Shown here piece by piece: positions 33,686 through 43,319 of a stretch of 64,000 bases of DNA (position 1 is the stretch's first letter; every line of letters begins with the position of its first letter). Source of the stretch: Fibrobacter sp. UBA4297. Its GTDB lineage: Bacteria > Fibrobacterota > Fibrobacteria > Fibrobacterales > Fibrobacteraceae. Below the pieces are notes generated by a model. It ran no database searches. It was not told the origin of the DNA and worked only from the letters and a program-made list of their open reading frames with translations. The stretch spans positions 101,049 through 165,048 of the forward strand of contig NZ_DGUZ01000001.1 of assembly GCF_002394865.1 (NCBI RefSeq), given 5' to 3'. The translations under genes were made by a program, and so were the position numbers.

Positions 33686-34688
33686 GAACCTCCGCAAGTC
33701 AGTACATGTAAATGAAATTTCCGAAGCCGCGGTCGCAGGGGTTCAAGGGAGAGAATTCTATCACGATCCGGTAATGCTCCAGGAATGCCTTGAAGGTTTG
33801 AACATCAAGGCCGATGGAACGTATGCGGACTGCACCCTCGGTGGTGGCGGCCATTCTTACGCCATTGCCCAGAAACTCAATGAAAACGGCGTGCTCCATG
33901 CTTTTGATCGCGATGACGAAGCGGTCCAGTTTGCGACGAAGCGCCTTGCTGGTGTTCTCCCCAAGTTTATAGTCCATCCAGTTCCGTTTGCTGAACTTGG
34001 TAACGAGATTGAACCGAATTCACTCGACGGTATCCTTTACGACCTCGGCATCAGCAGCCACCAGGTAGATGACTCTAGCCGTGGCTTTACGTTTGTAGGC
34101 GATAATCCGCTCGACCTCCGCATGGACCGCCGCGAAAACGTGTCTGCTCAGGAATGGCTCCGCAACGTAAGCGAAGACGATTTTGCCGCGGCGCTGCGCA
34201 AGAATGCCGATATGGATCGTGCGTTCAAGCTCGCTACGCGTATCAAGGAAAAGGTTAAAGAAATTACTGCCGAAGGTCGCGACGTGCTCCCGAGCGATAT
34301 CAAGGCCGTTGTCGAAGCTGTGTTCCCGGACAAGCGCCGTGACGCCAATAGTTTGCTCGCCCGCGTGTTCCAGGCTGTACGCATGGAAGTGAACGGCGAA
34401 CTCAAGCAGATTGAAGATAGTCTCCGCGCTGCTGTTGATTGCCTTAAGGTGGGTGGTCGCCTCGTGGTGATGAGCTACCATTCCGTGGAAGACCGCTGCG
34501 TCAAGGAAACGGCGGCAGAATTTGAAAAAGCATGCATTTGCCCGGAAAACTTGCCGGTTTGCATGTGCGGTGGCAACCACCAGCGCTTAAAGAAAGTGAA
34601 CCGTAAGCCGATTTTGCCCTCGGCCGAAGAAATCAACAGGAACAGCCGGGCTCGTTCTGCAAAATTAAGGGTCTATGAAAGAGTATGA
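33675..34688 (+). CDS. rsmH: 16S rRNA (cytosine1402-N4)-methyltransferase
   Basis: SAM-dependent methyltransferase (formerly MraW). 337 residues. Motifs: YHDPVML, the SAM-binding DCTLGGGGHS, LYDLGISSHQVDDSSRGF, PLDLRMD, and C-terminal RSAKLRVYERV. GGAGGGG precedes the start, which lies inside mraZ. It has a 4-nt overlap with ftsL. Confidence 0.97.
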   Translation: MADKNLRKSVHVNEISEAAVAGVQGREFYHDPVMLQECLEGLNIKADGTYADCTLGGGGHSYAIAQKLNENGVLHAFDRDDEAVQFATKRLAGVLPKFIVHPVPFAELGNEIEPNSLDGILYDLGISSHQVDDSSRGFTFVGDNPLDLRMDRRENVSAQEWLRNVSEDDFAAALRKNADMDRAFKLATRIKEKVKEITAEGRDVLPSDIKAVVEAVFPDKRRDANSLLARVFQAVRMEVNGELKQIEDSLRAAVDCLKVGGRLVVMSYHSVEDRCVKETAAEFEKACICPENLPVCMCGGNHQRLKKVNRKPILPSAEEINRNSRARSAKLRVYERV

Positions 34689-35002
34689 CTGATAATGTGC
34701 AGAATGAAACCATAGGGTCCGAAAAGCAGGGTGTCATGGGATTGGTATTCCTTTTAGTCCTCATGATTACTATTGCGAGCATGTGCCCTGTGTATATGCA
34801 GAATAGCGTTGATCATCTTTACGGTAGTTATTTTGGTCTGAAGAAGAAGGCTGAACTTCTGAATCGTGAAATCCTTTTGAAGGATTACGAAATCAACAAG
34901 CTCATGTCCTTGAACCACCTTGCAAAGTTTGCGGAACAGACGAATCTTGGCTTGAATTCTGTTCCTGTAAAAGTCATGATAATGGGGGAATCGCATGAAT
35001 AA
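34685..35002 (+). CDS. ftsL: FtsL-like divisome protein
   Basis: 105 residues: a short cytoplasmic tail, one transmembrane helix (residues about 18-35) and a periplasmic coiled coil (FGLKKKAELLNREILLKDYE). FtsL proteins are poorly conserved in sequence; the call rests on size, topology and the rsmH-x-ftsI position. It overlaps both neighbours. Confidence 0.8.
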   Translation: MTDNVQNETIGSEKQGVMGLVFLLVLMITIASMCPVYMQNSVDHLYGSYFGLKKKAELLNREILLKDYEINKLMSLNHLAKFAEQTNLGLNSVPVKVMIMGESHE

Positions 35003-36881
35003 ATTCGGTGCTGATCCTCTGTTTATCTTGAAGAGTCTCGTACTTTGCACGATTTTCGTGCTTGTGCTGCAGACGTTTGACATCCAGGTCTTGAACCGTA
35101 ATGTTTACCAGATGAAGACCCGTTCCATGGTGACGCATACAAAGAACTTGCATGCCGAACGTGGCTCCATTATGGATAGGAATGGCGTCGTGTTTGCTGA
35201 AAGCATGCGCGATACAAATGCGTTTCTGGGCTATAGCCGCCTCTTTTTGCAGGGTTCCCTTGCATCCCAGATTGTGGGCAAGGTTGACCATAGCGGTAGC
35301 GGTAACCTTGGCATGGAAAAGATTTACAACGATAGCCTCCGCGGTGATGAAGGTATTCGCCTGAGCATCCAGAAAGAGAACAAGAGCGAAGTTTATTCGC
35401 GCTCGAAGAACGTTGTCGAAGCTAGGTCTGGCTTGAATCTTGTGCTGACGATTGACCGCGATATGCAGGAAATTGTCGAAAAGGCCTTGAAGGATGGCGT
35501 TGCCGAATTTGCCGCAAAGAGTGCAAGTGCTGTGGTGGTGGATCCGTATACAGGCGAAATCCTTGCGATGGCGAGCTACCCGACGTTTGATCCGAATTCC
35601 AAGAATCAGGGGATTGACCGCGCGGCAAAGAACGAAATCATTTCGATGTCGTACGAGCCGGGTTCTACGTTCAAGGTCATTACTGCTGCTGCAGCCCTTG
35701 AAAATAACGTGGTCAGTCCGCAAAAGGTTTTTGCAAACGAAGGCCGTTGCTGGCAGTGGAACCCGCGCTCTGAAAAGATATGCGATACCCACGTCTATGG
35801 CGATATGGACATGAGCGAAGCCATGGTGCAGTCTTCGAATATCGTGTTTGCAAAGATTGCCTCTGAAGTGGGCGCTGTCCGTATGCATAAGATGGCGCGT
35901 GCGTTCGGCATTGGCGAGAAGGCGTTTGACAATTATGTTGGCGAAGAAAACGGAAGGCTTTTGAAGCCGACGGAACTCACTCGCGATGATAGAACGCTAA
36001 AGACGATGGGCTTTGGACATGCCGTCTCGACGACGCCAATCCAGATGGTGATGGCGTATGCGGCTATTGCAAATGGCGGAAAACTGATGCGTCCGCAGAT
36101 TGTGAAGGAATGGCGCAATTCCAATAACGAGGTCATCCGGAAGGTCGAACCGGAAGAACTCCGCAGGGTTGTGTCTGAAAAGACGGCTGCGACGATTCGC
36201 AAGATGCTTTATCGCGTGGTGAATAGCGGTACGGCAAAGCGCGTCGCTTCGCAGAAGCTTACTGACGTTCTGTTTGGCGGCAAGACGGGTACGGCTGAAA
36301 AGTACAACCACTTGACCCGTTCTTATGACCGCAATTCCCAGGTGGCATCTTTCATCGGGCTTGCTCCGGCCGAAGAGACTCGTTATGTGTGCTTGGTGCT
36401 TGTGGACGATCCGCAAGGGAAGCATGTAGGTGGCCTTACTGCTGGGCCTATTTTCCGCCGCATCATGGAAGGAATTTATTACCACCCGTCGCTCTCTCCG
36501 ATTGCGCACAACTTAAAGCAGGTGAAACTCGGGTCTGCATGCGACAAGGATTTTGCCGGTATGCCGGTGAGTGCCGCGAAGGATTACGCTCGTAAGCACC
36601 AGTGCGTGGTGCGTTTTGAAGGCAAGGGCCTCCGTGTGATTTCGGAGCGTGTCGATGCCGGTCTCGTGAATGGAAAGGTGCTTATGCTCGGCGATGCCGT
36701 GGCAAGCAGGATGCCCAACTTGCAGGGACTCTCATTGAGGGATGCTCTTGAGGTGATGGGGAATATCCGCATGAATGTTGAATATACAGGAAAGGGACGT
36801 GTTGTAGCTCAGGAGCCCAAAGCCGAAGAGACTTTGCAGAAGGGCATGATTTGCAAGCTGACCTTAAAGGAGAAAAGCTGA
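34995..36881 (+). CDS. ftsI: Septal peptidoglycan transpeptidase FtsI (PBP3 class B) with PASTA domain
   Basis: 628 residues: a membrane helix at about 10-30, a dimerisation domain, then a transpeptidase with the active-site Ser224 in STFK, the SSN motif (MVQSSNIVF) and KTG at about 430 (GGKTGTAE). The last 70 residues form a PASTA-like domain (MPNLQGLSLRDALEVM). PASTA on a division PBP is common in Gram-positives and is found in some diderm phyla. It crosslinks septal wall together with FtsW. Confidence 0.95.
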   Translation: MNKFGADPLFILKSLVLCTIFVLVLQTFDIQVLNRNVYQMKTRSMVTHTKNLHAERGSIMDRNGVVFAESMRDTNAFLGYSRLFLQGSLASQIVGKVDHSGSGNLGMEKIYNDSLRGDEGIRLSIQKENKSEVYSRSKNVVEARSGLNLVLTIDRDMQEIVEKALKDGVAEFAAKSASAVVVDPYTGEILAMASYPTFDPNSKNQGIDRAAKNEIISMSYEPGSTFKVITAAAALENNVVSPQKVFANEGRCWQWNPRSEKICDTHVYGDMDMSEAMVQSSNIVFAKIASEVGAVRMHKMARAFGIGEKAFDNYVGEENGRLLKPTELTRDDRTLKTMGFGHAVSTTPIQMVMAYAAIANGGKLMRPQIVKEWRNSNNEVIRKVEPEELRRVVSEKTAATIRKMLYRVVNSGTAKRVASQKLTDVLFGGKTGTAEKYNHLTRSYDRNSQVASFIGLAPAEETRYVCLVLVDDPQGKHVGGLTAGPIFRRIMEGIYYHPSLSPIAHNLKQVKLGSACDKDFAGMPVSAAKDYARKHQCVVRFEGKGLRVISERVDAGLVNGKVLMLGDAVASRMPNLQGLSLRDALEVMGNIRMNVEYTGKGRVVAQEPKAEETLQKGMICKLTLKEKS

Positions 36882-38302
36882 TGATTTCGGAAGGACTGAT
36901 GGAAAAGTTGTCCGTGACGGGGCTTTGCGATGATTCCCGCCGTGTGAAACCGGGGAATTTGTTCTTCTCCGTTCCTACGGAAGGTTTTGAAGCCTTTGCC
37001 CGTAGCGCTATTGTGGCTGGTGCCGTTGCGGTTGTGGGCGAGACGATGGCTCCCGAAGGCCTGACGTCGAAGTGGATCCAGGTGCCCGATGTGAAGGCGG
37101 CGCGTCTCGAAGCGGCTAAGATTTTCTACAAGGATCCGTTCAGCAAGCTCACTTGCCATGCCATTACGGGTACGAACGGCAAGACGACAAGTGCGTTCCT
37201 CATGAATGCGATGCTTGAGGCGGCTGGCCACAAGACTGCTTTGCTTGGCACTATCAAGAACAAGATTGGTGACAAGTCTGTGCCGGCATCGCTTACGACG
37301 CCTGGGCTTTTGGATCTTTACGACTTTGCGTCCCGCGCTGTTGCTGCGGGTTGCACCGACCTTGTGATGGAAGCGTCTTCGCACTCGCTCCACCAGGGCC
37401 GTGTGGCTGGCATTAAATTCAGAAGCGGACTCTTTAGCAACTTGACGCAGGACCATCTCGATTACCACAAGACGATGGATGCCTACTTCGAAGCAAAGAA
37501 GTTGCTCTTTACAAAGTACCTCGCCGAAAATGGCGTGGCCGTCATCAACATTGACGATGCTCACGGCGAAAAGCTTTTTAATTCTCTCGATTGTCGCAAG
37601 GTTGCGGTCTCGAGGCTTGGTAAGGCAAAGGCAGATGTGAAGCCGGCTGGTGAAATCAAGAGCACGGAAGATGGCCTTGAATTCACGCTCCCGATGATTG
37701 CGAACGAAAAGTTTGAAACTCCGCTCTGTGGCGACTTTAACGTGGACAACTTGCTCCTGGTGCTTGCCTGGGCTCACGCTCTCTGTGTGCCTGAAGATGC
37801 CATGCGCAAGGCGATTGCGACTGTGCGCGTTCCGGGCCGTTTTGAAAAGGTCTGGAGCAAGGACGGTAAGCACGTGATTGTGGACTATGCCCACACGCCG
37901 GATGCTCTTGAACGCGTGCTGAATGTGGCCCGTAGCCTTTGTCGCGGCAAGCTTTCGACCGTATTTGGTTGCGGTGGTGACCGCGACAAGACGAAGCGCC
38001 CGATTATGGGTGGCATTGCCGAACGCATTGCGGACAAGGCTTGGCTCACCTCGGATAATCCGCGTACCGAAAAGCCTGCGGACATTATCGCTGACGTTCG
38101 CGCCGGCATGACGACGGACAAGTTTGAAGTGGTCGAAAACCGCGAAGAAGCCATCAAGCGCGCTTGTGCAGAACTCAAGAGCGGCGACTGGCTTGTGATT
38201 GCAGGGAAGGGCCATGAGGATTACCAGATTATTGGTAAGACCAAACACCATTTTGACGATCGCGAAATCGCGGTGAAGGCGATGACTGATGCTGAAGCTT
38301 GA
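36881..38302 (+). CDS. murE: UDP-MurNAc-L-Ala-D-Glu:meso-DAP ligase MurE
   Basis: 473 residues. ATG 36881 overlaps the ftsI stop by one base and has AAAGGAG upstream. The ATP site is GTNGKTTSAF. SDNPRTEKP contains DNPR, the motif of meso-diaminopimelate-specific enzymes. It adds the third residue of the stem peptide in the cytoplasm. It overlaps murF by 14 bp. Confidence 0.97.
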   Translation: MISEGLMEKLSVTGLCDDSRRVKPGNLFFSVPTEGFEAFARSAIVAGAVAVVGETMAPEGLTSKWIQVPDVKAARLEAAKIFYKDPFSKLTCHAITGTNGKTTSAFLMNAMLEAAGHKTALLGTIKNKIGDKSVPASLTTPGLLDLYDFASRAVAAGCTDLVMEASSHSLHQGRVAGIKFRSGLFSNLTQDHLDYHKTMDAYFEAKKLLFTKYLAENGVAVINIDDAHGEKLFNSLDCRKVAVSRLGKAKADVKPAGEIKSTEDGLEFTLPMIANEKFETPLCGDFNVDNLLLVLAWAHALCVPEDAMRKAIATVRVPGRFEKVWSKDGKHVIVDYAHTPDALERVLNVARSLCRGKLSTVFGCGGDRDKTKRPIMGGIAERIADKAWLTSDNPRTEKPADIIADVRAGMTTDKFEVVENREEAIKRACAELKSGDWLVIAGKGHEDYQIIGKTKHHFDDREIAVKAMTDAEA

Positions 38303-39674
38303 TTTGACTATTGGAGAAATGCTCGAGATTCTGGAAACCGAAGCTGTCGGCGTTCCGGCCCGCACCTTGAAACGCAAGGTGAATCTCTGCATGGATTCTC
38401 GTGAAAGTGCCAAGGGCGTTGTCTTTTGGCCGATTAAGGGTGTCCGTTTTGACGCCCACCAGTTTGTACCTCAAATGGAAAAGGATGGAGCTCTGATGAG
38501 CGTAGTAAACCAAACCGCTATCGATCCGAATTTCAAGATGTACGCTCCGGTCGATGATACGACGAAGGCTCTCTTGAAGCTTGCCAAGGGCTATCAAAGA
38601 CTTTTCAAGTTGAAGAAGGTCGCCATTACAGGTAGTAACGGCAAGACCACTACAAAGGAAATGACGAAGGCTGTGCTTTCGATGAAGTACAACACCCACG
38701 CGACAAAGGGGAACTTCAACAACCATATCGGTGTCCCGATGACGCTGTTCCAGCTGAAGCACAGCCACGAAGCCGCTGTTGTCGAAATGGGAACAAGCGG
38801 TCCGGACGAAATCCGCCCGCTTTCCTTGGCTACAGAACCCGATATTGCCGTGATTACGAACATTGGCGCAAGCCACTTGGAACGTCTTGGCGATTTGGAC
38901 GGCGTGTTCAATGAAAAGATCAATATTGTCGCAGGCCTCAAGAAGGGCGGCACGCTGATTGTGAATGCCGATGACGAACGCCTCTGCAAGGTAAAGGCGA
39001 CCAAGAATTACAAGGTCGTGACTTTCGGTGTCCGCCGTGGTGTCGTGAAGCCCGAAAAGCTCAAGTGGAACGAAAACCTCTGCGCAGATTTCTACGTTGG
39101 CCGTACGCATTTTGTTTTGAACGTGCCGGGTGACCATAACCTTTATGACGCTCTCGCGGCGATTGCCGTTGGCGAAGCTCTCCGCATCCCGAAGGGCGAT
39201 ATCGCGAAGGCCTTGGCAGGCTTTAGCTCTACGAGCATGCGCATGGAAATCAAGGCGGCAAACGGCTTCAAGGTGATTTCGGATTGCTACAACGCAAACC
39301 CGTCTTCGACGAAGATGGCGCTCCAGACACTTGGCAACATGCGTGTCGAAGGCAAGCGCATTGCTGTGCTTGGTGACATGCTCGAACTTGGCAAGGAAAG
39401 TGGCAATTTGCACAAGCAGATTGGTGCTCTCGTGCCTGAGATGAATTTTGACATGCTCCTCGCTGTTGGCAAGGAAGCGAAGAAGTACGTGGAAGGCGCA
39501 AAGTCCCGTGGCATGAAGAACGTGCAGTATTTCGAAACAGTCCCGGAAGTCATCAACGAACTGAGCGAAATTGTCGCCGAAGGGGATATCCTCTTGGTGA
39601 AGGGGAGCCGTGGCATGCACATGGAGCAGGTGGTGGACGCACTCCTCCGCATGGTGCCGGTATTCAAGGTTTAA
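38289..39674 (+). CDS. murF: UDP-MurNAc-tripeptide:D-Ala-D-Ala ligase MurF
   Basis: 461 residues of the Mur ligase family: GSNGKTTTKEM ATP loop, ATKGNFNNHIGVP, AVVEMGTSGPDEI and C-terminal VLLVKGSRGMHME (here ILLVKGSRGMHME). It adds D-Ala-D-Ala. In most dcw clusters mraY and murD follow; here ftsW comes next after 20 bp. Confidence 0.96.
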   Translation: MLKLDLTIGEMLEILETEAVGVPARTLKRKVNLCMDSRESAKGVVFWPIKGVRFDAHQFVPQMEKDGALMSVVNQTAIDPNFKMYAPVDDTTKALLKLAKGYQRLFKLKKVAITGSNGKTTTKEMTKAVLSMKYNTHATKGNFNNHIGVPMTLFQLKHSHEAAVVEMGTSGPDEIRPLSLATEPDIAVITNIGASHLERLGDLDGVFNEKINIVAGLKKGGTLIVNADDERLCKVKATKNYKVVTFGVRRGVVKPEKLKWNENLCADFYVGRTHFVLNVPGDHNLYDALAAIAVGEALRIPKGDIAKALAGFSSTSMRMEIKAANGFKVISDCYNANPSSTKMALQTLGNMRVEGKRIAVLGDMLELGKESGNLHKQIGALVPEMNFDMLLAVGKEAKKYVEGAKSRGMKNVQYFETVPEVINELSEIVAEGDILLVKGSRGMHMEQVVDALLRMVPVFKV

Positions 39675-39694
39675 GGTAAGGTCTAGCAGTCAAT

Positions 39695-40873
39695 ATGTCA
39701 ACGACAACACAGACAGCCGGAATTAACAAGCTTTTGCTTTTTGTCACATTAGCATTAATGTGCTTTGGCATTGCTGTTATCTATTCTGCATCTGCGCCTG
39801 TGGCGTCCTTGAAGAATTTGGCTCCGGAACATTACCTCATGAAGCACCTCTCCAAAGTCCTTGCTTCGTTTGTTATTCTTGCTGCGTTCTGCAAGATTGA
39901 CTATGCGCTTTGGAAGGTGGCGGCCCGCTATATCTTTGGCTTTGGAGCCATCCTCACGTTGGCGGCAACGATTATGGGTGTTGCGACGAAGGGCGCTAGC
40001 CGTTGGATTTTTGGTATCCAGCCGTCTGAAATTTTGAAGTTTGGCTTTATCATCTGGATTTGCTCTAAGCTTTCGGATGCTGGTGATGATATCAAGTCGC
40101 TCAAGTGTACAATTATCCAGCCGGCAATTCCTCTTGGAATATCTGCGGTCATTTTGCTTAGCCAGCCGAATTTTTCGATGTTCATCATGTTCTGCATGTT
40201 GCTGCTTGTGCTTCTCCTTGTTTCTGGCGCAAACTACAAGTACGTGAGCATTGCCGCCTTGGGGAGCATACCAGCAGGAATCATCGCGATGCTTTGCACG
40301 TCGCATACTCGCAAGCGCATTCTTGCGTTTTTCTCGGATGAGGGAACGAGTAGCGCTGGTGCGCAGTACCAAGTGGACCATGCTCTTGAAGCGCTTGGAA
40401 ATGGAGGCATTTTTGGGACGGGTGCAGGCCTTGGCGTTCAGAAGTTCGGCTATTTGCCCGAGGCTTATAAGGATGTGGTGTACGCTGTGATTGGTGAAGA
40501 ATATGGATTTTTGGGAACCTTGCTCGTGCTGGTTGCTTTTGCGATTCTCTTTTCGCAGGGCTATAACATTGCAAGGGCCTCGACGACACGTTTTGGCAGG
40601 TATTTGGCTGTGGCGCTTACGACATCGATTTTCATGAATTTTGTCATTCATGTTTGCGTATGCGTTAGACTTATCCCCGCGACAGGTCAGCCGCTTCCGT
40701 TTATCAGTTTTGGTGGAACGAACTTGATGGTGACATCTGCGTTTATTGGAATTTTGTTGAATATATCTCGCCCGACGAGCGGACGGAGCATTCATGAACC
40801 TTATATGAGCAATCCGGTTTCGTTTGACGTGAATCCTGTTATGAATTTTAGGACAAGAAGGAGTTCTGTATGA
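39695..40873 (+). CDS. ftsW: Septal peptidoglycan glycosyltransferase FtsW (SEDS)
   Basis: 392 residues with about ten membrane helices. SEDS motifs: ASRWIFGIQPSEILKF, GTGAGLGVQKFGYLPEAYKD with the conserved catalytic Asp, AVIGEEYGFLG and LPFISFGGTNLM. The usual QPDFG motif reads QPNFS. It polymerises lipid II and works with FtsI. It overlaps murG by 4 nt. Confidence 0.95.
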   Translation: MSTTTQTAGINKLLLFVTLALMCFGIAVIYSASAPVASLKNLAPEHYLMKHLSKVLASFVILAAFCKIDYALWKVAARYIFGFGAILTLAATIMGVATKGASRWIFGIQPSEILKFGFIIWICSKLSDAGDDIKSLKCTIIQPAIPLGISAVILLSQPNFSMFIMFCMLLLVLLLVSGANYKYVSIAALGSIPAGIIAMLCTSHTRKRILAFFSDEGTSSAGAQYQVDHALEALGNGGIFGTGAGLGVQKFGYLPEAYKDVVYAVIGEEYGFLGTLLVLVAFAILFSQGYNIARASTTRFGRYLAVALTTSIFMNFVIHVCVCVRLIPATGQPLPFISFGGTNLMVTSAFIGILLNISRPTSGRSIHEPYMSNPVSFDVNPVMNFRTRRSSV

Positions 40874-41940
40874 AAAAGTTCCTCTTTGTTTGCGGTGGCA
40901 CGGGTGGCCATATTTTCCCGGCAGTGGCTATTGCCGAGAGCTTGAAGAAGATGGGTGTGACTCAGATTACTTTTGCAGGCCGTAAGGATTCTATGGAAGA
41001 ACGCCTTGTGGCAAAGAACTGGCCGTACGAATACATTTCGGCGGTTCCACTGCACCGTGGACCGTTCCTCAAGAATTTGGCTTTGCCGTTCAACTTGACA
41101 AAGTCCTTGATCCGTGCTAAGAGCGTTGTAAAAAAAGTGGCTCCGGATGTGGTGATTGCAACGGGTGGCTATGTGTCGCTCCCGATTGTGCTTGCTGCAG
41201 GTTCTATGGGTATTCCGGTTTATTTGCAGGAACAGAATGCTGTTGCCGGTATTGCAAACAAGGTCGGTGCCCGTTATGCAAAGACTGTTTTTGTGACCTC
41301 CGAAGAGGCCATGAAGGGGTTCCCGATCGAAAAGACCCGCATTCTTGGCAATCCGATTCGTGACTTGCCTGCAGCGGATTCCTTGGCTCGCCCGATTGAA
41401 TACCGTGAAGGCCGCAAGGCAGTGTTTATTGTCGGCGGCTCCCAGGGGGCTGCAGGCATCAACAACAAGATTGAAGAAAGCATTGGCCGCATTGCCGCCC
41501 ACGAAGATATTAGCGTCGTGTGGCAGGTGGGTGTGAAGAATGTCGATGCAATTAACGGGCGCCTCGGCATTTTGCCGAACGTCGCTGTCCGTGGTTTTTT
41601 GGATAACATCTATGCTTACATGAAGCACGCCGATTTGATAATTAGCCGCGCTGGTGCATCGGGACTTGCTGAAATCCTCGCTTTTGGAAAGCCGTCCATT
41701 TTGCTCCCGTACCCGCATGCGACTGCGAACCATCAGGAACACAATGCACGCGTGGTTGAGAAAGCGGGCGCAGCTCTTGTGGAACTTGATGATGAACCGA
41801 ATGATCTTTGGAACAAGGTGGAAGCTCTCCTGTACGATTCTGAACGTCTGGAGAAGATGGGCGAAGCGGCCAAGACGCTTGGCATGCCCGATGCCGCTGA
41901 CCAGATTGCAAAAATTATCCTGGATATGGAGAGATCGTAA
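40870..41940 (+). CDS. murG: UDP-GlcNAc:lipid I transferase MurG
   Basis: 356 residues. GT-B glycosyltransferase making lipid II at the inner face of the membrane. Motifs: CGGTGGHIFPAVAIAE, TGGYVSLPIVLAA, LQEQNAVAG, IVGGSQGA and the UDP-GlcNAc site ISRAGASGLAEI. One-base overlap with murC. Confidence 0.97.
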   Translation: MKKFLFVCGGTGGHIFPAVAIAESLKKMGVTQITFAGRKDSMEERLVAKNWPYEYISAVPLHRGPFLKNLALPFNLTKSLIRAKSVVKKVAPDVVIATGGYVSLPIVLAAGSMGIPVYLQEQNAVAGIANKVGARYAKTVFVTSEEAMKGFPIEKTRILGNPIRDLPAADSLARPIEYREGRKAVFIVGGSQGAAGINNKIEESIGRIAAHEDISVVWQVGVKNVDAINGRLGILPNVAVRGFLDNIYAYMKHADLIISRAGASGLAEILAFGKPSILLPYPHATANHQEHNARVVEKAGAALVELDDEPNDLWNKVEALLYDSERLEKMGEAAKTLGMPDAADQIAKIILDMERS

Positions 41941-43319
41941 TGCAGATTAATGATTGTAAACGTGTTCGTCGCCTTCATTTTGTGGGTATCGGTGGCGCCG
42001 GTATGTCCGGTATTGCCGAAGTGCTCCACGAAAACGGCTTTGTGGTGACGGGTTCCGATATGGGTGAAGGTGCAGTTATAGATTACCTGAAAGGCCTTGG
42101 CATCCGTATTGCCCCGAAGCACGAAGCAAAGAATGTCGTAGATGCGGACTTGGTCGTTTATTCTTCTGCGATTCCGTATGACAATCCGGAACTTGTCGAA
42201 GCGCGCAACCGCCGTATTCCGGTGATTCGCCGTGCCGAAATGCTCGGTGAACTCATGCGCCTCAAGTACACGCTTTCTATTGCTGGTACGCATGGCAAGA
42301 CTACGACGACGTCCATTGTTGGCGCCATCTGGGAAGAAGCTGGCCTTGATCCGACGATTATCGTGGGTGGCATTGTGAAGGGCAAGTGCAGTGGTGCCAA
42401 GGTGGGCCACGGCGACTACCTTATTGCCGAAAGTGACGAATTTGACCGTAGCTTCCTTTCGATGATGCCGTCTTCGGCAATCATTACGAACATCGATGCC
42501 GACCATCTCGATACTTACGAGAACATCGATGCCATCAAGGATGCGTTTACGCAGTTTGCAAACAAGATACCATTCTACGGTCAGGTGATTGTATGCCTCG
42601 ACGACCCGAACGTGCAGCAGATTTTGTCGCACCTCAAGAAGCCGGTGATTACGTACGGCTTTACTCGCCAGGCGAAGTACCGCGTTGAAAATCTCACGTT
42701 CGTGAAGGGCTATCCGCAGTTCGAAATCCTCAATGACGGCAAGAGCCTCGGCCAGTTCAAACTCCAGATTCCGGGCCGCCACAATGTGTTGAATGCGACT
42801 GCTGCTGTCGCTCTCGCTGTTGAAGAAGGCATTTCGATTGAAATTGCTCGCAAGGCCGTGGCTGCATTCGAAGGTGTGAAGCGCCGCTTTGAATTCATTG
42901 GCGAAAAGAACGGTATCATGGTCTTTGATGACTATGCGCACCACCCGACAGAAGCGACCGCAACTCTTCTCGGTTTCCGCGAAGCGTTCCCGGACAAGCG
43001 CATCATTGTCGCTTTTCAGCCGCACCTGTTTACGCGTACCCGCGACCAGCACGAAGCTTTTGGCAGTGCGTTCTCGAACTGCGACGTGCTCTTGGTGACT
43101 GACATCTACCCGTCCCGCGAAAAGCCGATTGAAGGCGTGACGGGTGCGATGGTTGCAAATAGCGCTGCAGACCGCGGACATCGCGATGCCCGCTTCATTG
43201 GTGAATTGAATAACCTGGTTCCTGTATGCAAGGATTTGCTCAAGCCGAATGACGTGATTGTTCTGATGGGCGCCGGTAACATCTGGAAACTTGGACAGAC
43301 GATTTTGGAGAATATTTGA
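41940..43319 (+). CDS. murC: UDP-MurNAc:L-alanine ligase MurC
   Basis: 459 residues. GIGGAGMSGIAEVL at the N-terminus, ATP loop AGTHGKTTTTS, AESDEFDRSFL, DDYAHHPTE and FQPHLFTRT. First step of stem-peptide assembly. No murB or ddl follows. Confidence 0.97.
   Translation: MQINDCKRVRRLHFVGIGGAGMSGIAEVLHENGFVVTGSDMGEGAVIDYLKGLGIRIAPKHEAKNVVDADLVVYSSAIPYDNPELVEARNRRIPVIRRAEMLGELMRLKYTLSIAGTHGKTTTTSIVGAIWEEAGLDPTIIVGGIVKGKCSGAKVGHGDYLIAESDEFDRSFLSMMPSSAIITNIDADHLDTYENIDAIKDAFTQFANKIPFYGQVIVCLDDPNVQQILSHLKKPVITYGFTRQAKYRVENLTFVKGYPQFEILNDGKSLGQFKLQIPGRHNVLNATAAVALAVEEGISIEIARKAVAAFEGVKRRFEFIGEKNGIMVFDDYAHHPTEATATLLGFREAFPDKRIIVAFQPHLFTRTRDQHEAFGSAFSNCDVLLVTDIYPSREKPIEGVTGAMVANSAADRGHRDARFIGELNNLVPVCKDLLKPNDVIVLMGAGNIWKLGQTILENI

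Noticed and set aside
36809..38413. 534-codon open frame opposite murE
   Set aside because: Shadow of a strongly supported Mur ligase; no recognisable product.
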